Source of the DNA: Streptomyces antimycoticus
GTDB lineage: Bacteria > Actinomycetota > Actinomycetes > Streptomycetales > Streptomycetaceae
DNA length: 64,000 nt
Assembly: GCF_005405925.1 (NCBI RefSeq)
Contig: NZ_BJHV01000003.1
Span: 62,001 to 126,000, forward strand
Reading direction: 5' to 3'
Part shown: piece by piece, positions 1 to 8,178 of the stretch
Position numbering within the stretch: position 1 is the first letter of the stretch
Layout: each line of letters opens with the position of its first letter
Notes under the pieces: generated by a model
What the model saw: the letters and a program-made list of their open reading frames with translations, nothing else
Told to the model about the DNA's origin: nothing
The model's database searches: none
Program-made: the position numbers and the translations under genes

Positions 1-60
1 GAGCTCGCGGACCGTGGCCACCACGGCGTCGTTCTGATGCTCCCGCAAGGGCTTCAGCAT
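1..60 (-). CDS. 5' end of a probable SF2 helicase (partial)
   Basis: Only the first 20 codons of a leftward gene are in the window, from the ATG at 60-58. The visible peptide contains LREHQNDAVVATVREL. That Leu-Arg-x-His-Gln-x-x-Ala pattern is the Q-motif-like stretch that precedes Walker A in DEAD/DEAH helicases. Large helicase genes are common on Streptomyces linear plasmids, often towards an end, which would fit the replication genes nearby. The catalytic domains are outside the window, so the call rests on 20 residues and context. Confidence 0.4.
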   Translation of the reverse strand, partial: MLKPLREHQNDAVVATVREL

Positions 61-143
61 CGTGTCTCTCTTTCTGGGCTTCCGGGTTGAGGCTTCCAGG
101 TGGGGCGGCCGCCGTCTAGCTCACCCCTGGGCTTCACACGCAG

Positions 144-180
144 CGTTGGCCCGGGCGCCAGTCCGGCGCCCGGGCCAACG
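144..180 (-). terminator. GC-rich hairpin terminator
   Basis: A perfect 16-bp inverted repeat (arms 144-159 and 165-180) encloses a 5-nt loop. It lies just past the stop of the leftward gene that ends at 185. There is no U tract, as is usual for Streptomyces terminators. Confidence 0.75.
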
Positions 181-184
181 GACG

Positions 185-529
185 TCATGCCTGCGGCGTG
201 GAAGACACGCTGGCCTTGCTCCGCTCGGCGTCCCGGGCCTCCTGCTCCGTCGCCAGGTACTCGGCCACGGCCTCCACCGAGTCCTCGTCGCCCTCGCCCG
301 CCAGGTCACCGTGCAGTGCGTCCGCCGCATCGACGAGCCAGCGGGACACGTCGCCCAGCTGGACGTACTGCACGAGGCGGGCATCCGGGCTGATGAGCGG
401 CGCGTTCACTTCGCGGCCCAGGCTGGTCAGCAGGTTGATGGCGTAGACGACATCGGCGGTCGTGGCGTCGCCCGCGAACGGCAGGTCCTCGCTCCGGGTG
501 ATGTTGTGACGCTCGTAGTTCAGGTTCAC
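185..529 (-). CDS. Small acidic hypothetical protein
   Basis: This 114-aa protein starts at a GTG (529-527) behind a GGGAG ribosome site at 533-537. It is mostly helical and acidic, with segments such as TTADVVYAINLLTSLGREV and SRWLVDAADALHGDL. I do not recognise the family. It is transcribed leftward from the family A promoter at 631-659, about 95 nt upstream, and is followed by a strong hairpin, so it is a monocistronic unit. Genes at 18260 and 36125 share the promoter but not the protein sequence. Confidence 0.7.
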   Translation of the reverse strand: MNLNYERHNITRSEDLPFAGDATTADVVYAINLLTSLGREVNAPLISPDARLVQYVQLGDVSRWLVDAADALHGDLAGEGDEDSVEAVAEYLATEQEARDAERSKASVSSTPQA

Positions 530-630
530 GGTTCTCCCTTGGCTGTCTTCGTCGTGGGATCGGCCGGGTGGTGTCCGTCGCGCCGGCGGCGGTCAGCGAC
601 GGTGTCACCCCCATCGCCTTGCATACCCTA

Positions 631-659
631 ACTATGCATACATAGAGAATGCATTTCAA
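631..659 (-). promoter_or_regulatory. Family A promoter, copy 1
   Basis: On the minus strand TTGAAA (659-654) is followed by a 17-bp spacer and CATAGT (636-631). Two ATGCAT boxes nine bases apart (649-654 and 634-639) overlap the spacer and the -10. The same arrangement occurs at 18167-18195 and 35990-36018. It should drive the leftward gene starting at 529. The paired ATGCAT boxes look like an operator for a shared repressor. Confidence 0.7.
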
Positions 660-774
660 GGGGTGTGGAGGGCTGGTTCTGGCCAGGAGCGGACATGCCG
701 GATGCCGAGGGTCGGAGGCTTCCGGGGGTGGGCAGTGTTCCGGCGACGTGCCACCACACCACGGAGGGGAGCAA

Positions 775-1323
775 GTGGCTGACATCCAGCAGCAGATAGC
801 CGATGACGTCACAGACCGGCAGGACAACATCCGTGCCCGGCTCAAAGAGCTCGAGGCCATACCCGAAGACGATCCGGGCTATGCGGCGGTCTTCAACCGC
901 CTGGTCGAGGCCGCCGATGCGCTCCTCACCTATGAGGCCCAGATACCGGCGAGACTCGAAGAACCACACCGCCAGGCCAGCGCAACCGCCATCCGATGGG
1001 CCGCAGGGCTGCACCTGGCCGGCGCCGGCGCACTGGCCCTGACCCCGTTCACGGGGCAGATCAGCTGGTGGTGGCTGATCCTGGCAGTCATTCAAGCACT
1101 CTTCGGCGTCACAGCGGCCAGCGCGGATCCCGCCCCCGAGGCCCACGGCCGCTTCCGATACGCGGCCGGCATCCTGACCGTGGTCACGGTCCTGGTCCCG
1201 CTGCTGGTCTTCGACGTGCTCACGGGCTGGCTCTGGCTCGCCGCCATCGCCGGATGGATCACCAGTTTCGCCCTGACCGTCCCCGACGCCCCCACAGGCA
1301 CCAGCCGGAAGGAGCGGACATGA
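775..1323 (+). CDS. Membrane protein with N-terminal coiled coil
   Basis: The GTG at 775 lies behind a strong ribosome site (GGAGGGGAG, 763-771) and gives 182 aa. Residues 1-70 are charged and helical (ADIQQQIADDVTDRQDNIRA). From about residue 85 there are hydrophobic segments (HLAGAGALALTPF, WWWLILAVIQALFGV, YAAGILTVVTVLVPLLVF, WLWLAAIAGWITSFAL), so three or four membrane passes are likely. An earlier in-frame ATG at 649 overlaps the divergent promoter and is not the start. The stop overlaps the start of the next gene by 4 nt, so the two are coupled. The family is not recognised; a role in the membrane or in transfer is inference. Confidence 0.7.
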   Translation: MADIQQQIADDVTDRQDNIRARLKELEAIPEDDPGYAAVFNRLVEAADALLTYEAQIPARLEEPHRQASATAIRWAAGLHLAGAGALALTPFTGQISWWWLILAVIQALFGVTAASADPAPEAHGRFRYAAGILTVVTVLVPLLVFDVLTGWLWLAAIAGWITSFALTVPDAPTGTSRKERT

Positions 1324-2285
1324 GCATGGATACCTCCTACAGCGACGTCAACCGCCGTCTCAGCGACCTGAAGCGGGATCTTGAATTCGACCTCTCCGCC
1401 GTGCAGTCCAAGCTCGAGGAGATGGAGGAAACCGTCGAGCGGCTCCCTGACCGCGTCGACACCCTCGAGGCCGAGCTGGACGAGACCAAGGAACAGATCG
1501 GCCGGACGACCGAAGACCTCGAAAGCAACATCTCCGCCATCGAAGGCTCCGTCGAACGGGTGTCCCGCAGAGTGGCCGCGCTCGAGCGCCGGGCCCGCCA
1601 AACGGCCAACGCCGTCATCGTCGACCTGGACGCTGACCCCGGCGCTGAGTTACACCACCTCGCCCTGGCGGTCGAAGAGGGAGTCGCGGCACAGGCACAG
1701 ATCCTGCCGGACTGGCAGCGTGCTGCCCTGGAGGCCCCCATCGGGCAGCTCTCCCGGGCTCTGGAAGAACGCGGTCAACACCGCCGCACCGTGCTGCGGG
1801 CCGCAGCGATCCTCGCCACCACCGGCGCAGACCACCCCGACCGGAAGACGGCCGAGCGGGACTTCAAGACGGCTGCCCCCAAAGCGCAGCAGGCCCACGA
1901 CCGCATTGAACCGCTCAGGCGGAAGGTCGAGGAAAGCCGCCCGAAGCTCAAGGCGGACGACAACGCGCGCACGCGTTACGGCAAGACCATCAGTGCTGGC
2001 GAGCGGGCCGACACCAAGCTCCGGACACGGCTGCGCAGCCGACTGGCCGACGCCATCAGCGGCAAGGACCTGCTGCCCGTGTGGTTCGAGACGGCGCTGG
2101 GCCCGCTTCCACCGCACCGTAACCCGCAGGCGTGGATGGAAGCCGCGACGGACCTGGTGGCCTACCGCATCACCTACCGGATCACCGATCCCGTGGTCCC
2201 GCTCGGCCAGCCGCCCGCGAACGCGGTGCCGCGGCGCCGCTCTTGGCACGAGGAGCTCACCCGGGAACTCAGACGCTGGGCCTAG
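1320..2285 (+). CDS. Coiled-coil protein with a relaxase-tail-like C-terminus
   Basis: The ATG at 1320 has GGAAGGA at 1307-1313 and gives 321 aa. Residues 5-100 form a long heptad-rich coiled coil (LEEMEETVERLPDRVDTLEA). The last 60 residues (HRNPQAWMEAATDLVAYR, then ITDPVVPLGQPP) resemble the short tail that closes many actinobacterial MobF relaxases (WxxAxxALxAYRxxxxITDPxxxLGxxP). No relaxase or helicase motif is present. It is translationally coupled to the upstream membrane protein, which suggests they work together, possibly in DNA transfer. The match to the relaxase tail comes from memory of the family. Confidence 0.65.
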   Translation: MSMDTSYSDVNRRLSDLKRDLEFDLSAVQSKLEEMEETVERLPDRVDTLEAELDETKEQIGRTTEDLESNISAIEGSVERVSRRVAALERRARQTANAVIVDLDADPGAELHHLALAVEEGVAAQAQILPDWQRAALEAPIGQLSRALEERGQHRRTVLRAAAILATTGADHPDRKTAERDFKTAAPKAQQAHDRIEPLRRKVEESRPKLKADDNARTRYGKTISAGERADTKLRTRLRSRLADAISGKDLLPVWFETALGPLPPHRNPQAWMEAATDLVAYRITYRITDPVVPLGQPPANAVPRRRSWHEELTRELRRWA

Positions 2286-2327
2286 GTGTGGTGGTGGATG
2301 GTGCCGTGGCCCGATCCTTCGATGAGG

Positions 2328-2807
2328 TCAGAAGCTCCAGCCGATGAGGGTGAACTCGTAGCCAAGTTCTTCCAACTCGCTTCGGGGCTCGGCTTCTTCG
2401 CGGCCCCAGACCAGCGGCAGAACCCGGCCTTCTTCGGAGTCGGTCGGGTAGTCGGCCCACACAGTGCCCGCGTCATCGAGCCACACGGCTGCATACTCCG
2501 CCGCCCCGTCCGCCGACGGCGCCCCGTAGGGGGAGAGCAGTTCGGTGCGGCAGTGGGCGATGCGGGTAAGGGTGTGGCCGCGCTTTTCCAGATCGCCGCG
2601 CGCGATGGGACTTTCGTCGTGCCACACCATCGGCAGCACGTCGTCGGCTGACGGCACGGTGGGGTAGTCGGCCCACACGCCGCCCTCGTCATCCAGCCAC
2701 ACGGCGGCATGGTCGGTCGTAGGGGCGGTAGCCGGCGGGGTGGCGAGGGCGCACACGCGATCGGCGGTGCTGGACGTGGGGGTGAGTCGCCCCTGCTCGG
2801 TCGACAT
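2328..2807 (-). CDS. Protein of two tandem ~50-residue repeats
   Basis: The ATG at 2807-2805 has AGAGGAGA directly upstream and encodes 159 aa. After a 30-residue leader there are two copies of one domain, the first containing AVWLDDEGGVWADYPT and the second AVWLDDAGTVWADYPT. Each runs on through LPxVW and ends ExxGxxxTxI. The internal duplication is obvious, but the family is not one I can name. It is the last gene of the leftward replication block, 52 nt after the helix-turn-helix gene, and converges with the gene ending at 2285. No catalytic motif is visible. Confidence 0.65.
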   Translation of the reverse strand: MSTEQGRLTPTSSTADRVCALATPPATAPTTDHAAVWLDDEGGVWADYPTVPSADDVLPMVWHDESPIARGDLEKRGHTLTRIAHCRTELLSPYGAPSADGAAEYAAVWLDDAGTVWADYPTDSEEGRVLPLVWGREEAEPRSELEELGYEFTLIGWSF

Positions 2808-2859
2808 GTATCTCTCCTCTGGTGGTGTCGTGACCTTTGACCAGCCGCCGATGGCGTGA

Positions 2860-3642
2860 TCAGTCTTCGCGCGCCGTCCACGCGCGAATTTCGAGTCCGA
2901 CGATCACCGTGCCGGGCTCGATGCGGTTGTTGTCCACCAGCCACTTCTGCACCGCGGCGGCGACATCCCCGCCGGCGGCGTCGACCATGGCCTTGAACTC
3001 GACGGCGTCGAAGCCCTCCATACCGGAGCCGGGACCGCCGACGTTGTTGGCGTAGGCGCGTTCTTCCGTGCCGTCGCGGCGCTGGACGACGTTGCGCCGC
3101 ACCCCGGGGGAGTCAGCCAGACGGCCGGAGTCGTGCTTGAACGACCCCTTACGGGCCCGGACGGTGAACGCGATCTTCCCTCCGTTCGCGGCTGCCTCCT
3201 CCACCACCGGACGCAGCCGGGACGCCCCGGAGGCGATGTGCTGTCGGCCGGCGCGGGCCATCGAGGAGGTCCATTTCTTCACCCGCCGGCCGTCCTCGGT
3301 CACCGTCTTCTCCGCGCGGATCCCGCCCCTACTGCGGACCCTCGCGATGATGCCGGTGCTCGTCAGCCGCGGTTGAATGTGGCCGGCGGCGATGGCCTGG
3401 AGGCTCTCGGCGTCTCGTACCCCGGCCTGCACAGCCTGGACAGCGGCCCGGAGTGCCGGTACGAGTGAGGCCCCCTTGTTCTTGGTGAAGAACTGGCTCA
3501 CCAGGGACGGGTTGCGGCCGAGGATCTCGCCGACCTGCTTCTTGTTGAATCCGGCGTCCAGCAACTGGTCGGTGAGCCGGGCGGCTTCATTGCGCTGGGC
3601 GCGGCGGCCGCCGGTACCCCGCCGCCTCCTGGGGGGTGTCAT
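2860..3642 (-). CDS. Helix-turn-helix DNA-binding protein, candidate terminal or partition protein
   Basis: 260 aa. The N-terminus is very basic (PPRRRRGTGGRRAQRNEA), then a helix-turn-helix reads LLDAGFNKKQVGEILGRNPS at residues 27-46. The middle is basic and the C-terminal third looks like a separate folded domain (GFDAVEFKAMVDAAGGDVAA). It overlaps the small Cys gene by 4 nt and belongs to the operon that contains the polymerase-like gene. From memory, the SCP1 telomere system pairs a large associated protein (Tac) with a terminal protein (Tpc) of about this size. That parallel is a hypothesis based on size and context only. A ParB- or KorB-like role is the main alternative. Confidence 0.55.
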   Translation of the reverse strand: MTPPRRRRGTGGRRAQRNEAARLTDQLLDAGFNKKQVGEILGRNPSLVSQFFTKNKGASLVPALRAAVQAVQAGVRDAESLQAIAAGHIQPRLTSTGIIARVRSRGGIRAEKTVTEDGRRVKKWTSSMARAGRQHIASGASRLRPVVEEAAANGGKIAFTVRARKGSFKHDSGRLADSPGVRRNVVQRRDGTEERAYANNVGGPGSGMEGFDAVEFKAMVDAAGGDVAAAVQKWLVDNNRIEPGTVIVGLEIRAWTARED

Positions 3643-3884
3643 GCGGCCGCCTCCTCATCGTCGTCGCACTCGTGATCGGCATAGGTGGTGGTGTCGTCCT
3701 CGAACTGGGCGTCGCCGCTGGCACCGCACCCGTGGCAGCGCCACTCGGCGCTCCATGTCACCTCGCCCTGCCGGCCGCAGTCGTGCCCGGATGATGCGGT
3801 GTCCTCGTCCTCCCACACAGCCTCGCCGGACGCGCCGCACACCGGGTGCTCCCACGCTCCGCCCCAGGCAATGTCCGCGCTCAC
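3639..3884 (-). CDS. Small Cys-rich duplicated zinc-binding-like protein
   Basis: 81 aa, overlapping both neighbours by 4 nt (ATGA). Two copies of a CGASG(E/D)A motif, each followed about 20 residues later by HDC or HEC, and the central WRCHGC give a duplicated Cys/His ligand set typical of a small zinc fold. The protein ends in an acidic tail (HECDDDEEAAA). Its position between the polymerase-like gene and the helix-turn-helix gene suggests an accessory subunit of that complex. That is inference from context. Confidence 0.65.
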   Translation of the reverse strand: MSADIAWGGAWEHPVCGASGEAVWEDEDTASSGHDCGRQGEVTWSAEWRCHGCGASGDAQFEDDTTTYADHECDDDEEAAA

Positions 3885-6112
3885 TGGTCACCCGCCTCCA
3901 GGGCCTGCCGGCCAAGCCGCTGCAAGTCGTAGAACTCGTCCTCGGTGGTGGGGGTGCCCAGCTCCCAGTCCATCGCCCCCTTGAGGAGGTAGTCGCCGGG
4001 CTCCCCCTGGTACGGCCAGTCGGGGCGGACCGAGCTGTAGATGGCGTCCGTGCGGAAGGCGAGGATCGAGCCGGGCGGCAGGTGCAGCGCACCGGCCTTC
4101 ACCGGCTTGCCCGCCGCGTCCTTGGTGCCGGTGCCCGCCGACAGCAGCGCAGCCCGGGCCGCCGACCACACGCCGGCCGCCCACTCCGGATGCGCGTACG
4201 GGTCCCGGGCGAACCCGCCATCGCGCTCCCAGGTGGCGTGCGTGTCCGTCAGACCGGTCAGCCGCGCGCCGTCCGGGATCTCCGGGACCTCGCCGTCGGC
4301 GCCGAGCTCGACCGAGCCGGTGGTGATCCGCGGCCGCTGCGCGAACGTGCCGATGCCGTACAGCAGGATCGACCGCACCGCGCGGGAGGCCAGGCGGGCG
4401 GCCTGGCGCTGCTGCTCGTCCCCATGGTGCCCGGACATCGCGCGCAGCGACTGCCAGGCGTCCTTCAGCTTGTTCGCCCAGCCCTTGAGCGGCTCGCCCT
4501 TCTGCCAGACCAGGCCGTCCAGGATCTCGATGCCCCAGGGCTGGAGCGGGTTGCGCAGCGCGAGGTTGACCTCGGCGCCGCCCGCCCAGGTGACGAAGGT
4601 GCGACCGCCCTCGTACGGGTAGTGCCACGACCGCTCGCCCGGCGCGGGCGCGGGCAGCAGCCCCACGTGATTCCAGCCCTGGGGGATCGTCACCCGCACC
4701 TGCCAGTGCGAGGGGGAGAACAGCAGGTTGCCCTGTTCCTTCTCGCTCAGTGCGGCGAACGCGGCCGCGGTCACCCGCTGCGGCACCCCCACACCGGAGG
4801 ACCAGGTGTGTTTGGCGTAGGCGAACGTGCGGTCGGCCTCGTACCAGCCGGGGATCTTCTCCGGCACGCGCGGCGGGGTGATCAGCTCGGTGCGCCCCTG
4901 CCCGGCGGTCGCGTGCAGCAGGCCGCGGATCTCCTGGCTCATCACCGGGAACCCGTCGGCCCACTTCGCGCCGGTCTTGGAGGGGATGGTCCGCGACCAC
5001 AGATCCCGCCCGGTCTGCGAGGGCGAGCCCATGAGCACGACATCGTCCCAGTGCCGCCGCAGCGCCTTCCACAGCAGCACGAACGCCTCACGGACGGTCG
5101 CCGGGTCGGCGCCGGCCGGGTCGAACCATTCGCCGACGGAGCGGATCTCGGTGTGCTGGTCCCCGCGCTGCCAGCGGCCCACCGGGTTGCGGGGGTGGAC
5201 CAAGTGCCCGGCCTGCCGGTCCTTGCCGCGCGAGGACTCGACCCTCCAGCCCTCCGGCAGCGGGCCGTTGAGCCATTCGGCGACGGCGTCCTTGAGCCAC
5301 TGGTGACCGGCGGCGTTCTGGTGCCAGGGGTCGCCGGCGGTGATGTAGATGCGCTCCACATCCGCCGGGACCGTGGCGTAGACCGCGGTGAGGATGTCCG
5401 CCACACCCGCACGCCCCAGGTCCACGGTGACCTGACCCCCCTGCCACACCAGCACACCGGTCGCGGTGTCCAGGAAAACCATCTGCCGCGCGGCCTGCAC
5501 GAAGTTGGGCCGGGTCGACATCAGGTTCGGCTCGGCGCGGAACCAGCGGTCACCCGTCTCGCCCGCGGGGATCGACGGCAACACCCGCTCCTGCTGGGGC
5601 ACTGTGCCGGGCTCCGGGGGAGCGGGCGATGCGGGGGCGGCGGGTGCCGGTTCGGCCGCCGGGTCTTCGGCGGGCAGCTGCTGCTCCTGGCGCTCGCCTT
5701 CGTCGCTGCCGGTCTGCGGGTGGGCAACCGTCCCGGGCTGTCCGGGTGTTCCGAGAGCGGGTGCCGGAGCGCCGGGCGGCTCCTTGATCGGCTGTGCGGC
5801 CGTCTGCGGCTCTGTGTGATCTTCGGTGGGCTGATCGGTCGGCGCGGCCTCCGCAGGGGCGCTGGCGGGCGCCTGGGGGCCCAGAGAGGGCACCAGGGTG
5901 ACGACGTCGATCACGGAAACGCCGGCTGACGTCGCGAGCCGGTCCGCTTTCGCCTTCTCGAACCCGCCCAGCGACACGATCTTCTGGTCACGTCGGGCGT
6001 ATAGCTTGTCGAGCTCGGACTTGAGCTTCATGAGCTGCCGCTCGAGGGGCTTGATCTCGTCGCGCACTCCGCGGAGCTCGGCGAGGCCGGCGGTGTAGGT
6101 CTTGTTGTCCAT
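3881..6112 (-). CDS. Divergent family-B DNA polymerase-like protein
   Basis: 743 aa from the ATG at 6112-6110, with ribosome site GAGGAAA. Residues 11-45 form a coiled coil, followed by a Pro/Ala-rich linker to about 190 and a large folded region to the end. Four segments fall in the order of family-B polymerase palm motifs. GWYEADRTFAYAKHTW (Asp427) resembles motif A. RTFVTWAGGAEVNLAL followed by WGIEILDGLVWQ resembles the stretch before the fingers. RAVRSILLYGIGTFAQR (Tyr585-Gly586) resembles motif B, KxxxNxxYG. GSILAFRTDAIYSS (Asp689) resembles motif C, DTDS, with the first Asp replaced by Arg. The motif B Lys and Asn are also altered, so activity is uncertain. It is coupled to the upstream RHH-RAMA gene (TGATG) and to the downstream Cys gene. 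The polymerase assignment is by eye; a telomere-associated protein is an alternative that fits the same context. Confidence 0.55.
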   Translation of the reverse strand: MDNKTYTAGLAELRGVRDEIKPLERQLMKLKSELDKLYARRDQKIVSLGGFEKAKADRLATSAGVSVIDVVTLVPSLGPQAPASAPAEAAPTDQPTEDHTEPQTAAQPIKEPPGAPAPALGTPGQPGTVAHPQTGSDEGERQEQQLPAEDPAAEPAPAAPASPAPPEPGTVPQQERVLPSIPAGETGDRWFRAEPNLMSTRPNFVQAARQMVFLDTATGVLVWQGGQVTVDLGRAGVADILTAVYATVPADVERIYITAGDPWHQNAAGHQWLKDAVAEWLNGPLPEGWRVESSRGKDRQAGHLVHPRNPVGRWQRGDQHTEIRSVGEWFDPAGADPATVREAFVLLWKALRRHWDDVVLMGSPSQTGRDLWSRTIPSKTGAKWADGFPVMSQEIRGLLHATAGQGRTELITPPRVPEKIPGWYEADRTFAYAKHTWSSGVGVPQRVTAAAFAALSEKEQGNLLFSPSHWQVRVTIPQGWNHVGLLPAPAPGERSWHYPYEGGRTFVTWAGGAEVNLALRNPLQPWGIEILDGLVWQKGEPLKGWANKLKDAWQSLRAMSGHHGDEQQRQAARLASRAVRSILLYGIGTFAQRPRITTGSVELGADGEVPEIPDGARLTGLTDTHATWERDGGFARDPYAHPEWAAGVWSAARAALLSAGTGTKDAAGKPVKAGALHLPPGSILAFRTDAIYSSVRPDWPYQGEPGDYLLKGAMDWELGTPTTEDEFYDLQRLGRQALEAGDQ

Positions 6113-6552
6113 CAGGAGCTTTCCTCCGGGGCCGGTACGGGCAGGGAGGCGTCTTCGCGTAGTTCTTGCAGGCGCTTTCCGCTGCGAACGTGCTTGTACT
6201 GGCCCCATCCGTTGATCTCGGAGCCGGTCTGTGCCTTGAGCGCGGGGGAGGGCTGAGCGAATACCCGGCCGTCCGGGAGTTCCACCCAGCCGTCCGCGGT
6301 GACCGTGGCCGTGTGTGTCCGCCGACGCCGTGGCTGATGGTGCTCTAGCTCGTCTCCGGGCTGGAGCAGGCCGACTTCGAGGATGAACATCAGTGCGCCC
6401 GGGCGCCGGGCCGGATCGGCCGGGGGAGCCCCGCCGTTGAGGAGCAGGCGGCGCAGGACGTCGTTGGGGGAGTCGACCAGCGGTTCTCCGTGGCGTTGCA
6501 GGTAGGCGAACACCTCGTCATCGACCTCGATCGTCCGCAAGGGCTTGGACAC
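6112..6552 (-). CDS. Ribbon-helix-helix (SeqA-N-like) plus RAMA domain protein
   Basis: The GTG at 6552-6550 lies behind GGAGG and gives 146 aa; the open frame extends upstream but has no better start. Residues 5-40 (RTIEVDDEVFAYLQRHGE, then DVLRRLLLNG) match the N-terminal fold of SeqA, where TIEVDDExxxYI and ILRxLL are typical. The C-terminal half (THTATVTADGWVELPDGRVF, then SEINGWGQYKHVRSGKRL) matches the RAMA domain, known from restriction and methylase-associated proteins and proposed to sense modified DNA. Its stop overlaps the start of the polymerase-like gene by one base. It may bind the origin or autoregulate this operon. Confidence 0.7.
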   Translation of the reverse strand: MSKPLRTIEVDDEVFAYLQRHGEPLVDSPNDVLRRLLLNGGAPPADPARRPGALMFILEVGLLQPGDELEHHQPRRRRTHTATVTADGWVELPDGRVFAQPSPALKAQTGSEINGWGQYKHVRSGKRLQELREDASLPVPAPEESS

Positions 6553-6677
6553 CAACACCTCCACTGTGAACTTTGGAACTTGAAGACTGCCAGATCCAAA
6601 GTTGGGAGGGCAAGGGGAACAGCTGTCTGACGCGGAGGCGGAGAAACCGGATGCCACCGCAGTGCGCAGAGCCGCCC

Positions 6678-8102
6678 TCATGTCTGGGCCATATCGACGA
6701 ACCGGCTGTAATGGCCCTGGAACGCAACGGTGATCGTCGCAGTGGCGCCGTTGCGGTGCTTGCCCACGATCAGATCCGCCTCGCCCGCCCGCGGAGACTC
6801 CTTCTCGTAGGCGTCCTCGCGGTGGAGCAGGATCACGAGGTCGGCATCCTGTTCCAGGCTCCCGGACTCGCGCAGATCCGAGACCTGCGGCTTTTTGTCC
6901 TCTCGGCTCTCCGGCCCCCGGTTCAGCTGCGAAAGCCCGATGATGGGCACGTGCAGCTCCTTGGCCAGCACCTTCAAGCCTCGGGAGATATCTGATACCT
7001 CCTGCTGTCGGGTCTCTTTCAGTCCCTTCCCGCCGGTCTGCATGAGCTGGATGTAGTCGATCACGATCAGCTTGATGTCGTATCGCTGAACCATGCGGCG
7101 GGCCTTCGCCCTGATGTCCATCAGGGTCTGGTTCGGTGAGGCATCCACGTACAGAGGCGCCGCCGAAATCTTCGGCATCTCCCTCGCCAGCCTGGTCCAG
7201 TCCTCATCCGTCATCGCCCCGCTCTTGATGTGGTGCAGCGGAACCTTTGCGACCGATGACCACAGACGGTGGTTGATCTCCCGGCGGCCCATCTCGAGCG
7301 AGAAGAACGCGGAGGGCGTGCCGTTCTCAATCGCGTTCTCCCGCACGAAGTCCATGGCGAGGGTGCTCTTACCCATGGCCGGACGGGCGGCGACGATGAT
7401 GAACTGCTCCTCCTGGAGACCGGACAGCAGCGAGTCCAGGTCGGTGAACCCGGTGGGCAGGCCCGCGAGGGAACCGTCGCTCTTGCAGTGCGCTTCCAGC
7501 GCGTCGAGGTCGGCTTCCATGTCGTCGCCGACCGGGTAGAAGTCTTCCTCGCTGTTGTCGTCGGCTACCTGGAAGAGCTCGGATCCTGCCTCATTCAGCG
7601 CTTCGGGAACCTCGCCGCCCCGGTAGCCGATCTGCGTGATCTTCGTTCCGGTTTCGACGAGGCGCCGGAAGACCGCAGTCTCCTGGACGATCCCCGCGTA
7701 GTACTCGGCGTTGGCCGCGGTCGGGACCGACTGCACGAGATCATGGAGGTAGGCGGCCCCGCCGACGCGGGCAATGTCGCCATGCCTGGTCAACTCCGCG
7801 GCCACGGTGATGGGGTCGACGGGCTCGCCCTTGGCGTACAGGCCGAGAATCGTCCGAAAGATCGTTTCGTGAGCAGGACGATAGAAGTCCCGCCCCTTCA
7901 GCTTGATGCCGACAGCGACGTCCTCGAGGGCGTCCTTGCTCAGCATCATGCCGCCGAGAACGGACTGCTCAGCCTCCAGGTTCTGCGGCGGGACCCGCTC
8001 GAAACTGGGGCTGGCGCGCTCCTGGGCTCCGTACTCGGATGGCTCGTTGTACGGGTGCTCACGGCCGGGCTGGTTGTCGTCCGCCTGCTGCGGAATACTC
8101 AA
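6678..8102 (-). CDS. Replicative DNA helicase, DnaB family (pSLA2 Rep2-like role)
   Basis: The preferred start is a TTG at 8102-8100 behind GAAGGA, giving 474 aa, about normal for DnaB. The N-terminal domain begins at PPQNLEAEQSVLGGMM. The RecA-like domain carries Walker A (ARPAMGKST), Walker B (IKLIVIDYIQLMQ), SQLNRGPE and SGSLEQDADLVILLHR, and KHRNG sits near the C-terminus. It would unwind DNA ahead of the fork as a hexamer. It follows the iteron-containing rep gene by 76 nt. This order of rep gene then DnaB-like helicase is the one described for the centrally located origin of linear plasmid pSLA2 (rep1-rep2). Confidence 0.93.
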   Translation of the reverse strand: MSIPQQADDNQPGREHPYNEPSEYGAQERASPSFERVPPQNLEAEQSVLGGMMLSKDALEDVAVGIKLKGRDFYRPAHETIFRTILGLYAKGEPVDPITVAAELTRHGDIARVGGAAYLHDLVQSVPTAANAEYYAGIVQETAVFRRLVETGTKITQIGYRGGEVPEALNEAGSELFQVADDNSEEDFYPVGDDMEADLDALEAHCKSDGSLAGLPTGFTDLDSLLSGLQEEQFIIVAARPAMGKSTLAMDFVRENAIENGTPSAFFSLEMGRREINHRLWSSVAKVPLHHIKSGAMTDEDWTRLAREMPKISAAPLYVDASPNQTLMDIRAKARRMVQRYDIKLIVIDYIQLMQTGGKGLKETRQQEVSDISRGLKVLAKELHVPIIGLSQLNRGPESREDKKPQVSDLRESGSLEQDADLVILLHREDAYEKESPRAGEADLIVGKHRNGATATITVAFQGHYSRFVDMAQT

Positions 8103-8178
8103 GGTGGATTCCTTCGGGGGTCTGTGCGGCGGCCGGGCCCTGGCGTGGGATCTACCGGCCGCTGCGGCTTTTCCGGCA

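Noticed and set aside
3377..5929. 850-codon open frame on the plus strand
   Set aside because: It lies opposite the polymerase-like and neighbouring genes, is Arg/Pro/Gly-rich throughout and has no ribosome site. It is a GC-driven shadow.
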